Assembly (NCBI RefSeq): GCF_007858975.2 | Contig: NZ_CP042220.2 | Location: forward strand, 3,286,001-3,350,000 | Direction of reading: 5' to 3' | Source of the DNA: Dickeya poaceiphila | GTDB taxonomy: Bacteria > Pseudomonadota > Gammaproteobacteria > Enterobacterales > Enterobacteriaceae | DNA: 64,000 bases | In this document: positions 8,686-17,283 of the stretch, in pieces | Numbering within the stretch: the stretch's first letter is position 1 | How the letters are laid out: the number at the start of each line of letters is the position of its first letter | Notes under the pieces: generated by a model | The model's database searches: none | Seen by the model: the letters and a program-made list of their open reading frames with translations, nothing else | Told to the model about the DNA's origin: nothing | Translations under genes and position numbers: made by a program

Positions 8686-9562
8686 AACGCCCCGCATTGG
8701 CATTATCTGTGGCAGTGGTATGGACAAGCTGTCGATTATTGCATCTCCTGAGCGCGTGGAAATCACTACCGCTTTCGGTGACCCTTCCGGACATATCACC
8801 TTGGGTGAAATTGCCGGTGTGCCTGTCGCCATCGTTAATCGTCACGGCATTGGACATACTCGTCTACCGTCAGAAATTAACGTCAGAGCCAATGTCGCCG
8901 CGCTTAAAATGCTGGGGGTTACTCAGGTTCTCTCTTTCAGCGCAGTAGGCAGCCTGACTCAAGCCGCACCGCCTGGCACCTTTGTGGCCATTGATCAGTT
9001 TATTGATCGCACATACCGCCGCGTGAATACCTTTTTTGGCTCCGGCGTGGTTGCCCACGTGCCATTCGGCGAGCCGGTGTGCGGCAATAACCATACCCAC
9101 ATCGTTAACGCCCTGGAAGCGCAATCCATCCCTCATTTGTCTGAAGGTCTGTATGTCGTGATGGAAGGACCACACTTTTCAACCCGCGCCGAATCTCTTT
9201 TTCACCAGCAAATCGGCGGTACGGTCATCGGCATGACGGCGATGCCAGAACCCAAACTCTGTCGAGAAGCTGAGCTATGCTACAACATGATAGCCATGGT
9301 GACAGATTACGACTGCTGGCACAGCACCCATGACGATGTGAATGCCGCCATGGTAAGCCAGCAGATGAAAGAAAATATCCAGATGGCCGAGGCGCTATTG
9401 ACCCACATCATTCCGTCTCTTGCACAGCACGATTCACCCTGCCCGAAAGGATGCCAACATGCGCTGGATGGCGCCATTATGACCAGCCCCAACCTGATGA
9501 CCGCGGACACCATTCAACGCTATTCCCCATTACTGGACCGCGTGTTGAAGCCAGGTCAATGA
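8678..9562 (+). CDS. S-methyl-5'-thioadenosine phosphorylase-like purine nucleoside phosphorylase
   Basis: A 294-residue member of the PNP/MTAP family. Motifs visible are the N-terminal GIICGSGMD, EGPHFSTRAE, and the base-recognition loop TDYDCWH, whose Asp residues fix adenine specificity in MTA phosphorylases. MTAP converts MTA and phosphate to adenine and 5-methylthioribose-1-phosphate. I use the ATG at 8678, which has AGGAG about six bases before it and overlaps the desaturase stop by eight bases; an earlier in-frame start lies deep inside the desaturase gene. Methionine salvage genes elsewhere in this window could consume the product. A related nucleoside substrate in the pathway is the alternative. 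Confidence 0.88.
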   Translation: MNKTPRIGIICGSGMDKLSIIASPERVEITTAFGDPSGHITLGEIAGVPVAIVNRHGIGHTRLPSEINVRANVAALKMLGVTQVLSFSAVGSLTQAAPPGTFVAIDQFIDRTYRRVNTFFGSGVVAHVPFGEPVCGNNHTHIVNALEAQSIPHLSEGLYVVMEGPHFSTRAESLFHQQIGGTVIGMTAMPEPKLCREAELCYNMIAMVTDYDCWHSTHDDVNAAMVSQQMKENIQMAEALLTHIIPSLAQHDSPCPKGCQHALDGAIMTSPNLMTADTIQRYSPLLDRVLKPGQ

Positions 9563-9593
9563 TATCAGCCCATCAGGAAAAGGATAAACGTAC

Positions 9594-10259
9594 ATGAAAA
9601 CGAACGCGGGATTGCTGTTTGATTTGGATGGAACACTACTGGATACCGACAGCCTGCATCTGAATGCATTCAATATGTTACTGGCCGATTTTGGCAAATC
9701 CGTCACCATTGACTATTACAATCAGAAAATCATGGGCGCCCCCATGGAGACTATCACTCGCGATCTTTTTCCGCAGATGCCGTCGCAGGAACGTCATGAA
9801 CTGGGGGAACGTAAGGAAGCCTTGTTTCGTGAACAACTTACCGGACCGCTTGAAGGCCGCCCTGGCGTCACGGCGTTTTTCGAGAAAGCCAAACGCTATG
9901 GCGTCGGTATCTGCATCGTGACCAATGCGCCACGCGAAAGTGCAGAAATGATGTTACGTGGTTTACACCTGCTAGACGCCGTTGATCACCTGCTGATTGG
10001 CGCGGAGTTGCCCCACAGCAAGCCAAACCCTTACCCCTATCAGGAAGCGATGCGCCGATTGGGGATCACGCCGGATAAAGCGCTGGCGTTTGAAGATTCA
10101 GGTCCCGGCGTACAATCGGCCTCCGCCGCAGGTATCTTCACTTTTGGTTTGAAAGGTGCGCTCGACGAAAATGCGCTGCTGAAGTATGGCGCCTCAGCAG
10201 CGATTGCAGATTTCACTGATCCGCTGCTGGCCAGCCGCTTTAGCAACATTGTAGGTTGA
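9594..10259 (+). CDS. HAD-superfamily hydrolase, beta-phosphoglucomutase-like subfamily
   Basis: A 221-residue HAD protein with a helical cap. Motif I is DLDGTLLDTD, motif II is VTNAP, motif III is SKPNP with the conserved Lys, and motif IV is AFEDS. All catalytic residues are present, unlike the first HAD of the cluster. The subfamily includes sugar-phosphate phosphatases and phosphoglucomutases. Downstream of a phosphorylase releasing a pentose-1-phosphate, a phosphatase or mutase role is reasonable, but the substrate is unknown. It sits 31 bp after the phosphorylase and 13 bp before the next gene. Confidence 0.85.
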   Translation: MKTNAGLLFDLDGTLLDTDSLHLNAFNMLLADFGKSVTIDYYNQKIMGAPMETITRDLFPQMPSQERHELGERKEALFREQLTGPLEGRPGVTAFFEKAKRYGVGICIVTNAPRESAEMMLRGLHLLDAVDHLLIGAELPHSKPNPYPYQEAMRRLGITPDKALAFEDSGPGVQSASAAGIFTFGLKGALDENALLKYGASAAIADFTDPLLASRFSNIVG

Positions 10260-10272
10260 GGTAAACAACATC

Positions 10273-11178
10273 ATGACATCGATTGTGATTTCAGCACCAA
10301 CCGGTGATGGTTCAAGGGCACGTGTAAAAGCCTATAGCTCATTCGAGCCGTACGAGTTGGAAGAGTACCTGCGGCAACTTGCCGTGCATCTTCCCGATGT
10401 TGCCATTGAGATTGAACGCATGTCTACGGCTGCACTGAGAAACCGACTGGAGGCCGAAAAGGACAACCCTCAGGTCGATATGATTCTGGGTTGGGCCGAT
10501 ACCGCCGCCAAGACCGTTGCGCTCAGCGATAAGCTATTTTCACCTCAGGGTGATGCGGATGGATACCTTCGTATCACCGGATTCTCCACAGCCATTGTGG
10601 TCGATCCTGACCTTCTCAAACAGTTAAACGTCAATATCGAAACCTGGCGGGATTTGGCTCATCCAGCCCTGCGCGGTCGGATAGCCTTTCCCAATCCAGC
10701 ACAGTCAGGCGCCGGATTTTTAGCGCTCACTACGCTGCTACAAGCTTACGGTGAAAGCGACGGCTGGCCCTTGTTATCAGATATTTACCGCAATGTGCAG
10801 GTTCGGCCTGACTCAGCGTGGGAACCCGCCCGCCTGACGGGAGAAGGCGAGATTGCAGCAGGTGTTACGGTTAAAATCGCCGCATTTAATCGCAAACGCG
10901 AATTGCCCCGTCTGAAGATTATCGAACCGCCGAGAGCGACGGGAACAGAATCGGAAGTGTATGCCGGCTTCATCACCTCTGCGCACCGGGAGGCGGTTTC
11001 AGAGATACTGGAATGGCTCCAGACTGAAGCAGCGAACAGAATTTACACCTCGTTTAATAAGCTTATCCTTACAAAAAACGATGACAGCTATCTCACCATT
11101 GACGCCGGTCAGGCGGTATTACATCGCACTCGCTGGCTCACTCAACTTGAATCTCTCACAAATGGAATGTCACTATGA
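10273..11178 (+). CDS. ABC solute-binding-protein-fold protein without signal peptide
   Basis: A 301-residue protein resembling family-1 extracellular binding proteins (iron(III), 2-aminoethylphosphonate or thiamine type), e.g. WRDLAHPALRGRIAFPNPA and the following GxGFLA region. The N-terminus begins MTSIVISAPTGDG with no hydrophobic leader or lipobox, so it should stay in the cytoplasm. No permease or ATPase gene accompanies it. It is therefore either an intracellular ligand carrier or sensor, or an enzyme built on a binding-protein fold. The 4-bp overlap with the next gene (ATGA) places it firmly in the operon. Confidence 0.72.
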   Translation: MTSIVISAPTGDGSRARVKAYSSFEPYELEEYLRQLAVHLPDVAIEIERMSTAALRNRLEAEKDNPQVDMILGWADTAAKTVALSDKLFSPQGDADGYLRITGFSTAIVVDPDLLKQLNVNIETWRDLAHPALRGRIAFPNPAQSGAGFLALTTLLQAYGESDGWPLLSDIYRNVQVRPDSAWEPARLTGEGEIAAGVTVKIAAFNRKRELPRLKIIEPPRATGTESEVYAGFITSAHREAVSEILEWLQTEAANRIYTSFNKLILTKNDDSYLTIDAGQAVLHRTRWLTQLESLTNGMSL

Positions 11179-11780
11179 AGCACGCTTTGTATACCCCTGT
11201 AGCCACCACCGCCACCATTAATCAGCAACAGATACTGGCTAATGACTGGGGAACGTTAACCAAATACGACATGACTTACGTCAGATCAGACGGTTCAGAG
11301 CAGCGTTTTACACGCGAAGCGTATGACCGTGGACATGGCGCGACCATTCTGCTGTATAACCGTGATGATAAAACCATCATCCTCACCAGCCAATTCCGTA
11401 TGCCTGCCTTTCTAATTGGCCACCACTATGAGTTGATTGAAGCCTGCGCCGGGCTGTTGGACGAGCGCGATCCTGTTCTGGCGATAAAAACCGAGGCTGA
11501 AGAAGAGACGGGCTACAAGCTCAGCGAAGTCACTAAAATTGGCGAAATTTTTATGAGCCCAGGTTCGGTTACAGAGCGCCTGCACTTTTTCATTGCGCCC
11601 TTCACCCGTGACATGCGTGTCAACGACGGCGGCGGAATAGCTGCGGAAGGCGAAGATATTAAAGTGCTTGAGGTTCCTATTAAAGAGGCGCTTGAGATGA
11701 TTGATGCAGGAACCATTATTGATGCCAAAACCATTATCCTGATTCAGCATTTAGTGATTAAAGGCATCTGTACACCATAA
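11175..11780 (+). CDS. NudK-like NUDIX pyrophosphatase
   Basis: A 201-residue protein that closely follows E. coli NudK in layout: a YDRGHGATILLYN strand, LIEACAGLLD, then the NUDIX helix EAEEETGY and the FMSPGSVTERLHFFIA loop. NudK hydrolyses GDP-mannose and related nucleotide sugars to the sugar-1-phosphate and NMP. In the helix, Thr replaces the usual Arg; NudK has Lys there. Whether it acts on GDP-mannose or on an intermediate of this pathway is unknown. It starts inside the upstream gene and lies 28 bp before the exporter. Confidence 0.85.
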   Translation: MKHALYTPVATTATINQQQILANDWGTLTKYDMTYVRSDGSEQRFTREAYDRGHGATILLYNRDDKTIILTSQFRMPAFLIGHHYELIEACAGLLDERDPVLAIKTEAEEETGYKLSEVTKIGEIFMSPGSVTERLHFFIAPFTRDMRVNDGGGIAAEGEDIKVLEVPIKEALEMIDAGTIIDAKTIILIQHLVIKGICTP

Positions 11781-11808
11781 TTCATTACGCTCTGAAAGGA
11801 ATTCATGT

Positions 11809-12996
11809 ATGGCTGAACAGAGTCTGGAAAAGTCGCGCTTTAAGCGCGACCACTACACGCTTTACCTGTATATCATGTCTGTTGTTTGCGGTATTCATCA
11901 GGCTATTTTAGGGTCTATTACACCTTTTCTGCGTGATGAACTCACTATGTCTAAAGTCATCATTGGCTGGCATTTCAGTCTTTATGCAATAGGCATGTTT
12001 GTTTCAGGTTTTATTATTACGCATGTCGCCTCAAAAGCATCGCCTAAAAAGATCCTTCTGAGCAGTTCCTGGGCAGTGGCGGTTACTGTCGCGGTATTTG
12101 CCTTACCGCTAGGTATTGCCGGCAACCTGATTCTGTCGCTCGTGCTTGGCCTGTCTGGCGGAGCAATGCAGATTGCCATTCAGGAAGCGTTGGCCCGGCA
12201 TCACACGGAAAACAGCGGCATAGCGATTACCGAAGGGTGCATTTTTTCCGCGATTGGCGTATTTATTGGCCCGTTAGTGATTGGTTATTCCGTAGAGTCT
12301 GGTGCAGGCTGGCGTATCGCCATGTTTCTGCCGCTCATTGCCTTACTGCCCTTGCTGTGCGTCATTCCCCAAAATATTCCAACGACGCCACCACGAGCCA
12401 CTATCACCCCCCATACTTCTGGCGCCAACATTACGCGTTTGCCACTTGTCGCTTACCTGATGTTCGGGATGATTTTTCTTGGCATCGCTGCTGAATGGGG
12501 AATCGGCTTTTGGGGCGCACAATTTCTGGAAGAACAGCTTTCACTCTCGGCAGCAAACAGTGTGGCGATGATGGCGGTTTTCTTTGGCGGTACGATTGCC
12601 GGGCGAATTGTGGTAAGCCGCTTGCTGGTTCGTTATAACATTCAGGCCATTCTTTTATGGACGATTATTCTCAGTGGTATGAGTATGCTATTGCTTTGGC
12701 TGGTGCCGGATATTACCGCTGCGGTTATTGGTCTTACTGTGGCTGGCGCCTGTCTTGGCAATTTTTTCCCGCTGATTCTCTCTATCGCAACATGGCAGCC
12801 GCCAGAATTACTCTCGAAAATTTCTGCTGGCGCGACCCAGTCAGTGGGGCTGGCCCTGCTTTTAGCACCGTTATTCCTCGGTAAGCTTGGGGAAGATATT
12901 GGTCTGATACCCGCGATGGGCGCATTGATTGTTATTCCTCCCGTCATGCTGATTGTCGATGTAATCTCTCGGAGATTGTCGAAACACCAGGGGTAG
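11809..12996 (+). CDS. MFS transporter, probable exporter of the cluster product
   Basis: A 395-residue major facilitator protein with about twelve hydrophobic segments and a short hydrophilic centre near residues 190-210. It begins with a charged stretch and enters the membrane near residue 20. As the last gene of the operon it probably exports the finished product and may confer self-resistance, a common arrangement in biosynthetic clusters; import of a precursor is the alternative. The gene ends 10 bp before the thrW-derived repeat at 13007. No clear terminator hairpin was seen after it. Confidence 0.85.
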   Translation: MAEQSLEKSRFKRDHYTLYLYIMSVVCGIHQAILGSITPFLRDELTMSKVIIGWHFSLYAIGMFVSGFIITHVASKASPKKILLSSSWAVAVTVAVFALPLGIAGNLILSLVLGLSGGAMQIAIQEALARHHTENSGIAITEGCIFSAIGVFIGPLVIGYSVESGAGWRIAMFLPLIALLPLLCVIPQNIPTTPPRATITPHTSGANITRLPLVAYLMFGMIFLGIAAEWGIGFWGAQFLEEQLSLSAANSVAMMAVFFGGTIAGRIVVSRLLVRYNIQAILLWTIILSGMSMLLLWLVPDITAAVIGLTVAGACLGNFFPLILSIATWQPPELLSKISAGATQSVGLALLLAPLFLGKLGEDIGLIPAMGALIVIPPVMLIVDVISRRLSKHQG

Positions 12997-13006
12997 GGAA
13001 AAGATT

Positions 13007-13045
13007 CGATAATAGGAGTCGAACCTACGACCTTCGCATTACGAA
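13007..13045 (-). repeat. Left attachment repeat: 39-bp fragment of thrW tRNA
   Basis: These 39 bases are identical to 39609-39647, the 3' half of the intact tRNA-Thr gene (anticodon region, T arm and most of the acceptor 3' strand). The match breaks exactly at both ends. Together the copies bound a 26.6-kb element and are the expected att core of a P4-type integrase. Confidence 0.93.
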
Positions 13046-13175
13046 CTCAATAGACCAATGTTTTCCTCTGTTTACACTCTTCAAGAATTTATTTTTTATT
13101 ATTAAAAATCAAATGATTAATCAATTTTTTGGCTTCCACTCGTTCGCTGTCGTTTCCCCTGATATCATGCTAAGT

Positions 13176-13195
13176 GTGTACCCGATAGTGTACCC
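13176..13195. promoter_or_regulatory. Paired GTGTACCC repeats before integrase
   Basis: GTGTACCC occurs at 13176-13183 and again at 13188-13195, a 12-bp period just upstream of the integrase start. The position and spacing suit arm-type integrase or excisionase binding sites, or autoregulation of int. This is inference from position only. Confidence 0.35.
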
Positions 13196-13210
13196 CAGAA
13201 AGGACCTATT

Positions 13211-14530
13211 ATGGCAATCATCATCACTCAGGATCGACAGTTGGCATCCCTTTCAGTCACTGAAGAAGAGAAAGAAAATGTTGTCTCAGTCAAATCAAAA
13301 GCAGGCGGAGGACTCTACGTCCGCATACGCTATGGCAGCGAGAGTAAAAGCTGGATTTATCGTTACAGGATTGCACAAAAGCAAATCAAACTGACATTGG
13401 GTAGCTACCCTGCTATGAGCCTGGCTCAGGCTCGTCAGGCCCATGCCGACGCAGCTGAATTGGTGAAGAAGGGCATTGATCCTCGTTACGTCAAAAAAAA
13501 TGAGAAACAGCAAAACGAGCAAATGCCAATATTCGCTGACTTGTGGCAAAACTGGTTGGCATTCAGAACTGAGAGTAAACCCATCAGTGCCCGCACCATT
13601 ACTGACTATGAAGGCACCTATCGCCGCCATCTTGAAAAGGCGTTGGGTAATATGCGCGTTAACGATCTTTCACGCTCTGTGATTTTCGAGCATCTCAGCC
13701 GCGTGAGAAAGGAAAGCGCAGAAGGGGTTCGCAAAGGATTAATCATCCTGAATCTGACCCTTGATCATGCCACGTTACAAGGGCTGATTGAACATAACCC
13801 TGCTCGTCTGCTCAAACCTGCCATGTTTGGTGCATCAATGGGTAAACCTCGTGAACGTTGGTTGCCACAAGACGAACTCCACATGCTTTGGAAAGCACTC
13901 GATGAAGCCTCTGTTGGTGGTGGCTCCATTGCAGCAGGTGGCAGAGGAATAGCATCCAGCGTGGTAATGTCATTATCCGTTGCGAATGCACTTCGCTTGA
14001 TCATATTCACGGGTGTTCGTCGCTCAGAAGCAGCAGAAATGCGCTGGGATCAAATCAACGGTGATCGCTGGACTATTCCAGCTACAAAAAATGGCAAAAG
14101 CCATATTGTCACACTACATCCCCGCGCCCTATCCCTTATTCAAGAACAGCGCGTGATCGCGGAAGGGGCATATGTTTTCGGTTCCACCAGCAAGCCAGGA
14201 TTTCCTATAACCGGTGATGCCCTTACTCGTGCTCTGGAGCGTGTAAGATCTAAATATCTTGCGGAACTTGCGCCCTTCTCTCCTCATGACTTACGTCGTA
14301 GCGTGGCCACGGGTTGTGCGGAATATCTGGATGCACCAGAACGCTTGATAGAGCTTCTGCTGAACCACGTACCTAAAGATCGATTAATTCGGACTTATCA
14401 AGTTGGGCAACAAGCGGACAAACTGAAAAAGCTATTTCTACGCTGGGGGGATTTTATTCAACAAGAAATCATTACCTCCTCGGTATCGAGGCCAGATAAT
14501 GTCGTTAAAGTTCAGTTTGGTGGTAAATAA
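13211..14530 (+). CDS. P4-type tyrosine site-specific integrase
   Basis: A 439-residue tyrosine recombinase with an N-terminal arm-binding DUF4102-like region (about residues 1-100, including LTLGSYPAMSLAQAR), a core-binding domain, and a C-terminal catalytic domain. Catalytic residues visible are the Arg in FTGVRRSEA, H-x-x-R in SPHDLRRS and the nucleophilic Tyr in RTYQ. It would insert and excise the element at thrW, the same target as the CP4-6 prophage of E. coli. It lies 166 bp from the tRNA-distal att copy and is transcribed into the element. AAGGA precedes the ATG. Confidence 0.95.
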   Translation: MAIIITQDRQLASLSVTEEEKENVVSVKSKAGGGLYVRIRYGSESKSWIYRYRIAQKQIKLTLGSYPAMSLAQARQAHADAAELVKKGIDPRYVKKNEKQQNEQMPIFADLWQNWLAFRTESKPISARTITDYEGTYRRHLEKALGNMRVNDLSRSVIFEHLSRVRKESAEGVRKGLIILNLTLDHATLQGLIEHNPARLLKPAMFGASMGKPRERWLPQDELHMLWKALDEASVGGGSIAAGGRGIASSVVMSLSVANALRLIIFTGVRRSEAAEMRWDQINGDRWTIPATKNGKSHIVTLHPRALSLIQEQRVIAEGAYVFGSTSKPGFPITGDALTRALERVRSKYLAELAPFSPHDLRRSVATGCAEYLDAPERLIELLLNHVPKDRLIRTYQVGQQADKLKKLFLRWGDFIQQEIITSSVSRPDNVVKVQFGGK

Positions 14531-14544
14531 AAACCACATAAGGG

Positions 14545-14581
14545 GCATGGCTCTTAATACAGTGAACAGCAAGAGCCATGC
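14545..14581. terminator. Bidirectional hairpin between int and darG
   Basis: An 11-bp perfect stem (14545-14555 with 14571-14581) around a 15-base loop lies between the convergent int and darG genes. No strong T run follows in either direction. Confidence 0.5.
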
Positions 14582-14609
14582 GATGCGAGTCATTAAGCAA
14601 AGACTGAAC

Positions 14610-15659
14610 CTAAGCAGCGGTTGAGGTTAACCACCCCTTGCGATGCAACGTATCTACCGCTAAAGATATCTGGCGTGGTGTGAACTGCCGCTTTCTTTCA
14701 TTCCAGGCATAGATAAAATCAGTAACATCTTCAGGGGACGTCAGCGATTCATGTTGCATTGTCCAGTGAACCGTTGAAAGGAGTTCCAGACCAAAAGGCG
14801 ACTCAAAACCTTCCACCAAATCCGAGACTTTCTGAAAGCGGCGGTAAGTCTCTTCTTGTTGCTCAAGAAACGCTTTTGCCTCTTCTGCCACTCCGGGAAC
14901 CAGCGAGAGTTGCTTATCAGGCATATCACCGCCATCTGAATACCCAGAGATCATATGCCCTTCAATCGCGTTAAGCACATGCCGTAGGTTTTCCGCATAA
15001 GGCCCATAATGCGCTTTCTGGTACTTAAGACGTAATGGTTCCCCAGATTCTTGCATGAAATACATAAGTTTATGTAATTCCAGCAAAGAGATGAACGGAT
15101 CTAACAACCCATTAAGATAACGCTGCATCAGTTCAACCAGCGCGGCTCGCCCTGCTGTCATCTTTGGCACTTCTGTTTTATGTACCATGCGTTCCGAGGA
15201 CGGTGCACCGGTGGGATCGTAAATCGCAATTTGTACGGACTCAAGCGGTTGAACGGCAGACTCAATCAGGGGCTTAACATCTTGCCAGTCCAGACCGCCT
15301 AAGCCACTCCCCAATGGGGGAATGGCAATGGAGCGAATATCATGTTGCCGGATAACGGCGACCAAATCGTCCAACCCGGCGGCAATATCTTCAAGACGAC
15401 TTTTCCCTTTCCAGTGGCGTTTGGTCGGAAAGTTAATGATATAACGAGGGTTTGTTAACTGCCCGGTCTCAAAGACGAACATTTTGCCTGGAACAACTTG
15501 TTTTGCTTTACAGGATGCAGCATAAGCTTTGAAGTTATCCGGGTAGGCGTTTTTGAATTGCAATGCAATGCCTCGCCCCATTACGCCGACGCAGTTGACG
15601 GTATTGATGATAGCCTCAGTCTCTGCCTGGAGGATGTCGCCCTGTCTGTATTCAATCAT
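14610..15659 (-). CDS. darG: DarG-like macro-domain antitoxin (DNA ADP-ribosylglycohydrolase)
   Basis: A 349-residue protein. Residues 1-155 form a macrodomain with the ADP-ribose-binding motifs NTVNCVGVMGRGIA and PPLGSGLGGLDW. The C-terminal 190 residues match the helical part of DarG that binds the toxin. DarG removes ADP-ribose from thymidines in single-stranded DNA and so reverses the action of DarT. It starts 13 bp after the toxin gene, with TGAGGA as ribosome-binding site, giving the usual toxin-first order. DarTG systems are known anti-phage toxin-antitoxin modules. Confidence 0.9.
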   Translation of the reverse strand: MIEYRQGDILQAETEAIINTVNCVGVMGRGIALQFKNAYPDNFKAYAASCKAKQVVPGKMFVFETGQLTNPRYIINFPTKRHWKGKSRLEDIAAGLDDLVAVIRQHDIRSIAIPPLGSGLGGLDWQDVKPLIESAVQPLESVQIAIYDPTGAPSSERMVHKTEVPKMTAGRAALVELMQRYLNGLLDPFISLLELHKLMYFMQESGEPLRLKYQKAHYGPYAENLRHVLNAIEGHMISGYSDGGDMPDKQLSLVPGVAEEAKAFLEQQEETYRRFQKVSDLVEGFESPFGLELLSTVHWTMQHESLTSPEDVTDFIYAWNERKRQFTPRQISLAVDTLHRKGWLTSTAA

Positions 15660-15672
15660 TATGAAATCCTCA

Positions 15673-16320
15673 TCAGTAGTACCATTCTCGTTTCACCTCA
15701 ACAGGAGGACGATGCCCACCAAGCGGGATCATGTTAGCAACCTGCTGATAAATCAAAGGTGAATGAACACCGATGCGCTCAATTAAATGCCAAGGGAAAC
15801 AGCGCTCAATCAAAAACTCAGCCTGTTTCGCCTCTTTAGTTCCATTACCGCCGCTCCACTGATTGCTTTGTATCGCTTCCCAGTTCAGTTCTCCAAGCTG
15901 GGATTGTTGACAACGATCTTCGAAGTAAAGTGAACCGGCATTAGATAACGTAAACGCCCAGCGTTGGCGATGTTGCTCCGCCCATGCAATGGTTGTATAG
16001 AGGTCAGCTTCAAGATGCAAAATAGGTTCCTGACCACCACGGTAAGCCAACTCTGGATGATTGGCTCTGTATATCAGGTATAGCATGACAGAGCGGGGAC
16101 AAAAATAAAAAGGTACACATTGTCCCACATACAGATTGGGATGGTTTGTAAGCGTCAACTCATGGAGCCGACGCTGTTTAATGCTACTCATTCCTATCAT
16201 TGTACCGGCACCATGACGAACCGAGATTTGCTCGTCAGACAACAACCCTTCGGCAATGATTGAATGAAGCCGATCAATGTGAAGGATGTGGTAAATCTTG
16301 GGACGTTCAGGGATCGGCAT
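15673..16320 (-). CDS. darT: DarT-like DNA thymidine ADP-ribosyltransferase toxin
   Basis: A 215-residue DarT (DUF4433) toxin that uses NAD to ADP-ribosylate thymidine in specific ssDNA motifs and blocks replication. Visible features are the N-terminal YHILHIDRL NAD-binding segment, the Arg pair at 50-51, and the catalytic Glu168 in KQAEFL, matching the R51/E160 pair of characterised DarT enzymes. I use the ATG at 16320, which follows AAGGAG by nine bases; a longer frame upstream to 16395 has no such site. All key residues are present, so it is probably active and held by DarG. Confidence 0.9.
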   Translation of the reverse strand: MPIPERPKIYHILHIDRLHSIIAEGLLSDEQISVRHGAGTMIGMSSIKQRRLHELTLTNHPNLYVGQCVPFYFCPRSVMLYLIYRANHPELAYRGGQEPILHLEADLYTTIAWAEQHRQRWAFTLSNAGSLYFEDRCQQSQLGELNWEAIQSNQWSGGNGTKEAKQAEFLIERCFPWHLIERIGVHSPLIYQQVANMIPLGGHRPPVEVKREWYY

Positions 16321-16424
16321 ACAAACCAGCTCCTTGTAGCAATTCAATGCTAATCTGCCGCAATAATAACAAATTTTGAGGACGGGAATAGGCATGAGTC
16401 CTAAGCTTACCAGAAACGAAATGA

Positions 16425-17258
16425 CTACCTCGCCGCCAACATCCCCGGATAATGTTTGGCGATAATGTCGTTCATCTGATCAATCAAGTCAGGGCGTTTA
16501 AAGATGAGATGCCCGGTGCCTTTCTGAAAGTAACGCACACTAAAATACGCATCTTCATATTCTTGCTGATGAGGATTATCGCGGATATGGTTCATTAGCC
16601 GGATGGTCACATCGCCCCGGTTATCAGGAATGGGTTTGCCATCCAGCAAGGACAGCATCCGCTCCAGATCGGCCAGTTGATCGCGTCGCCAGCCCCAGTT
16701 CAGGCCAAAGCCCCAACGGTGGTATGTCACCAGATTGCTGATGATGATTTTCTTGCCAAAGTAGCAGGGATGGTTGGTTTTATAATCCCACGATAGCCCT
16801 TTGAATACATTAATTACGCCACGCTCGAATACCTCCCGCTTGCTCTGGTGAAGCTGTTCAAACGTGCTGAGGATATTGGCTTCGCTGATGGTCGGCAGGT
16901 CGCCCTCGTCCAGATTCTTATGCCACTGGCTGCGGGCTTGTGCGTCCATCAGTGACAACATGCCGGATTTCAGCATCAGGTCGCGCCAGATATGGCTGTC
17001 CAGCGTGCGGATAATGGCTGGCATCGCCTTGTCAGGCGTTTCTGTCAGCCAGCAATCGTAGCGATGCCCGGGTTTTAATGCCCAGTCTTCAACGGTGCCG
17101 CCACCGATAGTCGCCGTTAGCGTTGAAATGGCCTGTAACCGGGTAATGAGCTGTTCTATCTGTTGCAGCGCGACATCACGTCCAGTGACGATACGCGCAA
17201 TGTTGGTCGAGCCAATCAGCTCGGTGTGGTCGGTTAACACCTCGGGTTCAGTTTTCAT
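16425..17258 (-). CDS. DUF4942 protein of CP4-type islands
   Basis: A 277-residue protein closely related to the DUF4942 proteins that follow the CbeA/CbtA genes in E. coli cryptic prophages, with the diagnostic stretches SQWHKNLDEGDLPTISEANI and LSWDYKTNHPCYFGKKI. Its function is unknown; it may be a DNA-modifying or replication-associated accessory protein. I use the internal ATG at 17258 (MKTEPEVL), which matches the N-terminus of family members better than the longer frame starting at 17312. A hairpin separates it from the toxin gene. Confidence 0.85.
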   Translation of the reverse strand: MKTEPEVLTDHTELIGSTNIARIVTGRDVALQQIEQLITRLQAISTLTATIGGGTVEDWALKPGHRYDCWLTETPDKAMPAIIRTLDSHIWRDLMLKSGMLSLMDAQARSQWHKNLDEGDLPTISEANILSTFEQLHQSKREVFERGVINVFKGLSWDYKTNHPCYFGKKIIISNLVTYHRWGFGLNWGWRRDQLADLERMLSLLDGKPIPDNRGDVTIRLMNHIRDNPHQQEYEDAYFSVRYFQKGTGHLIFKRPDLIDQMNDIIAKHYPGMLAAR

Positions 17259-17283
17259 AGTGTGTTGTCCATACATAACAGCC

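Noticed and set aside
706..12996. O-antigen or capsule cluster
   Set aside because: No glycosyltransferase, flippase, polymerase or nucleotidyltransferase genes are present; DegT and Gfo/Idh alone do not make a surface polysaccharide locus.
13007..13045. Second tRNA-Thr gene
   Set aside because: Only the 3' half is present, without D arm or 5' acceptor; it is an attachment-site fragment.
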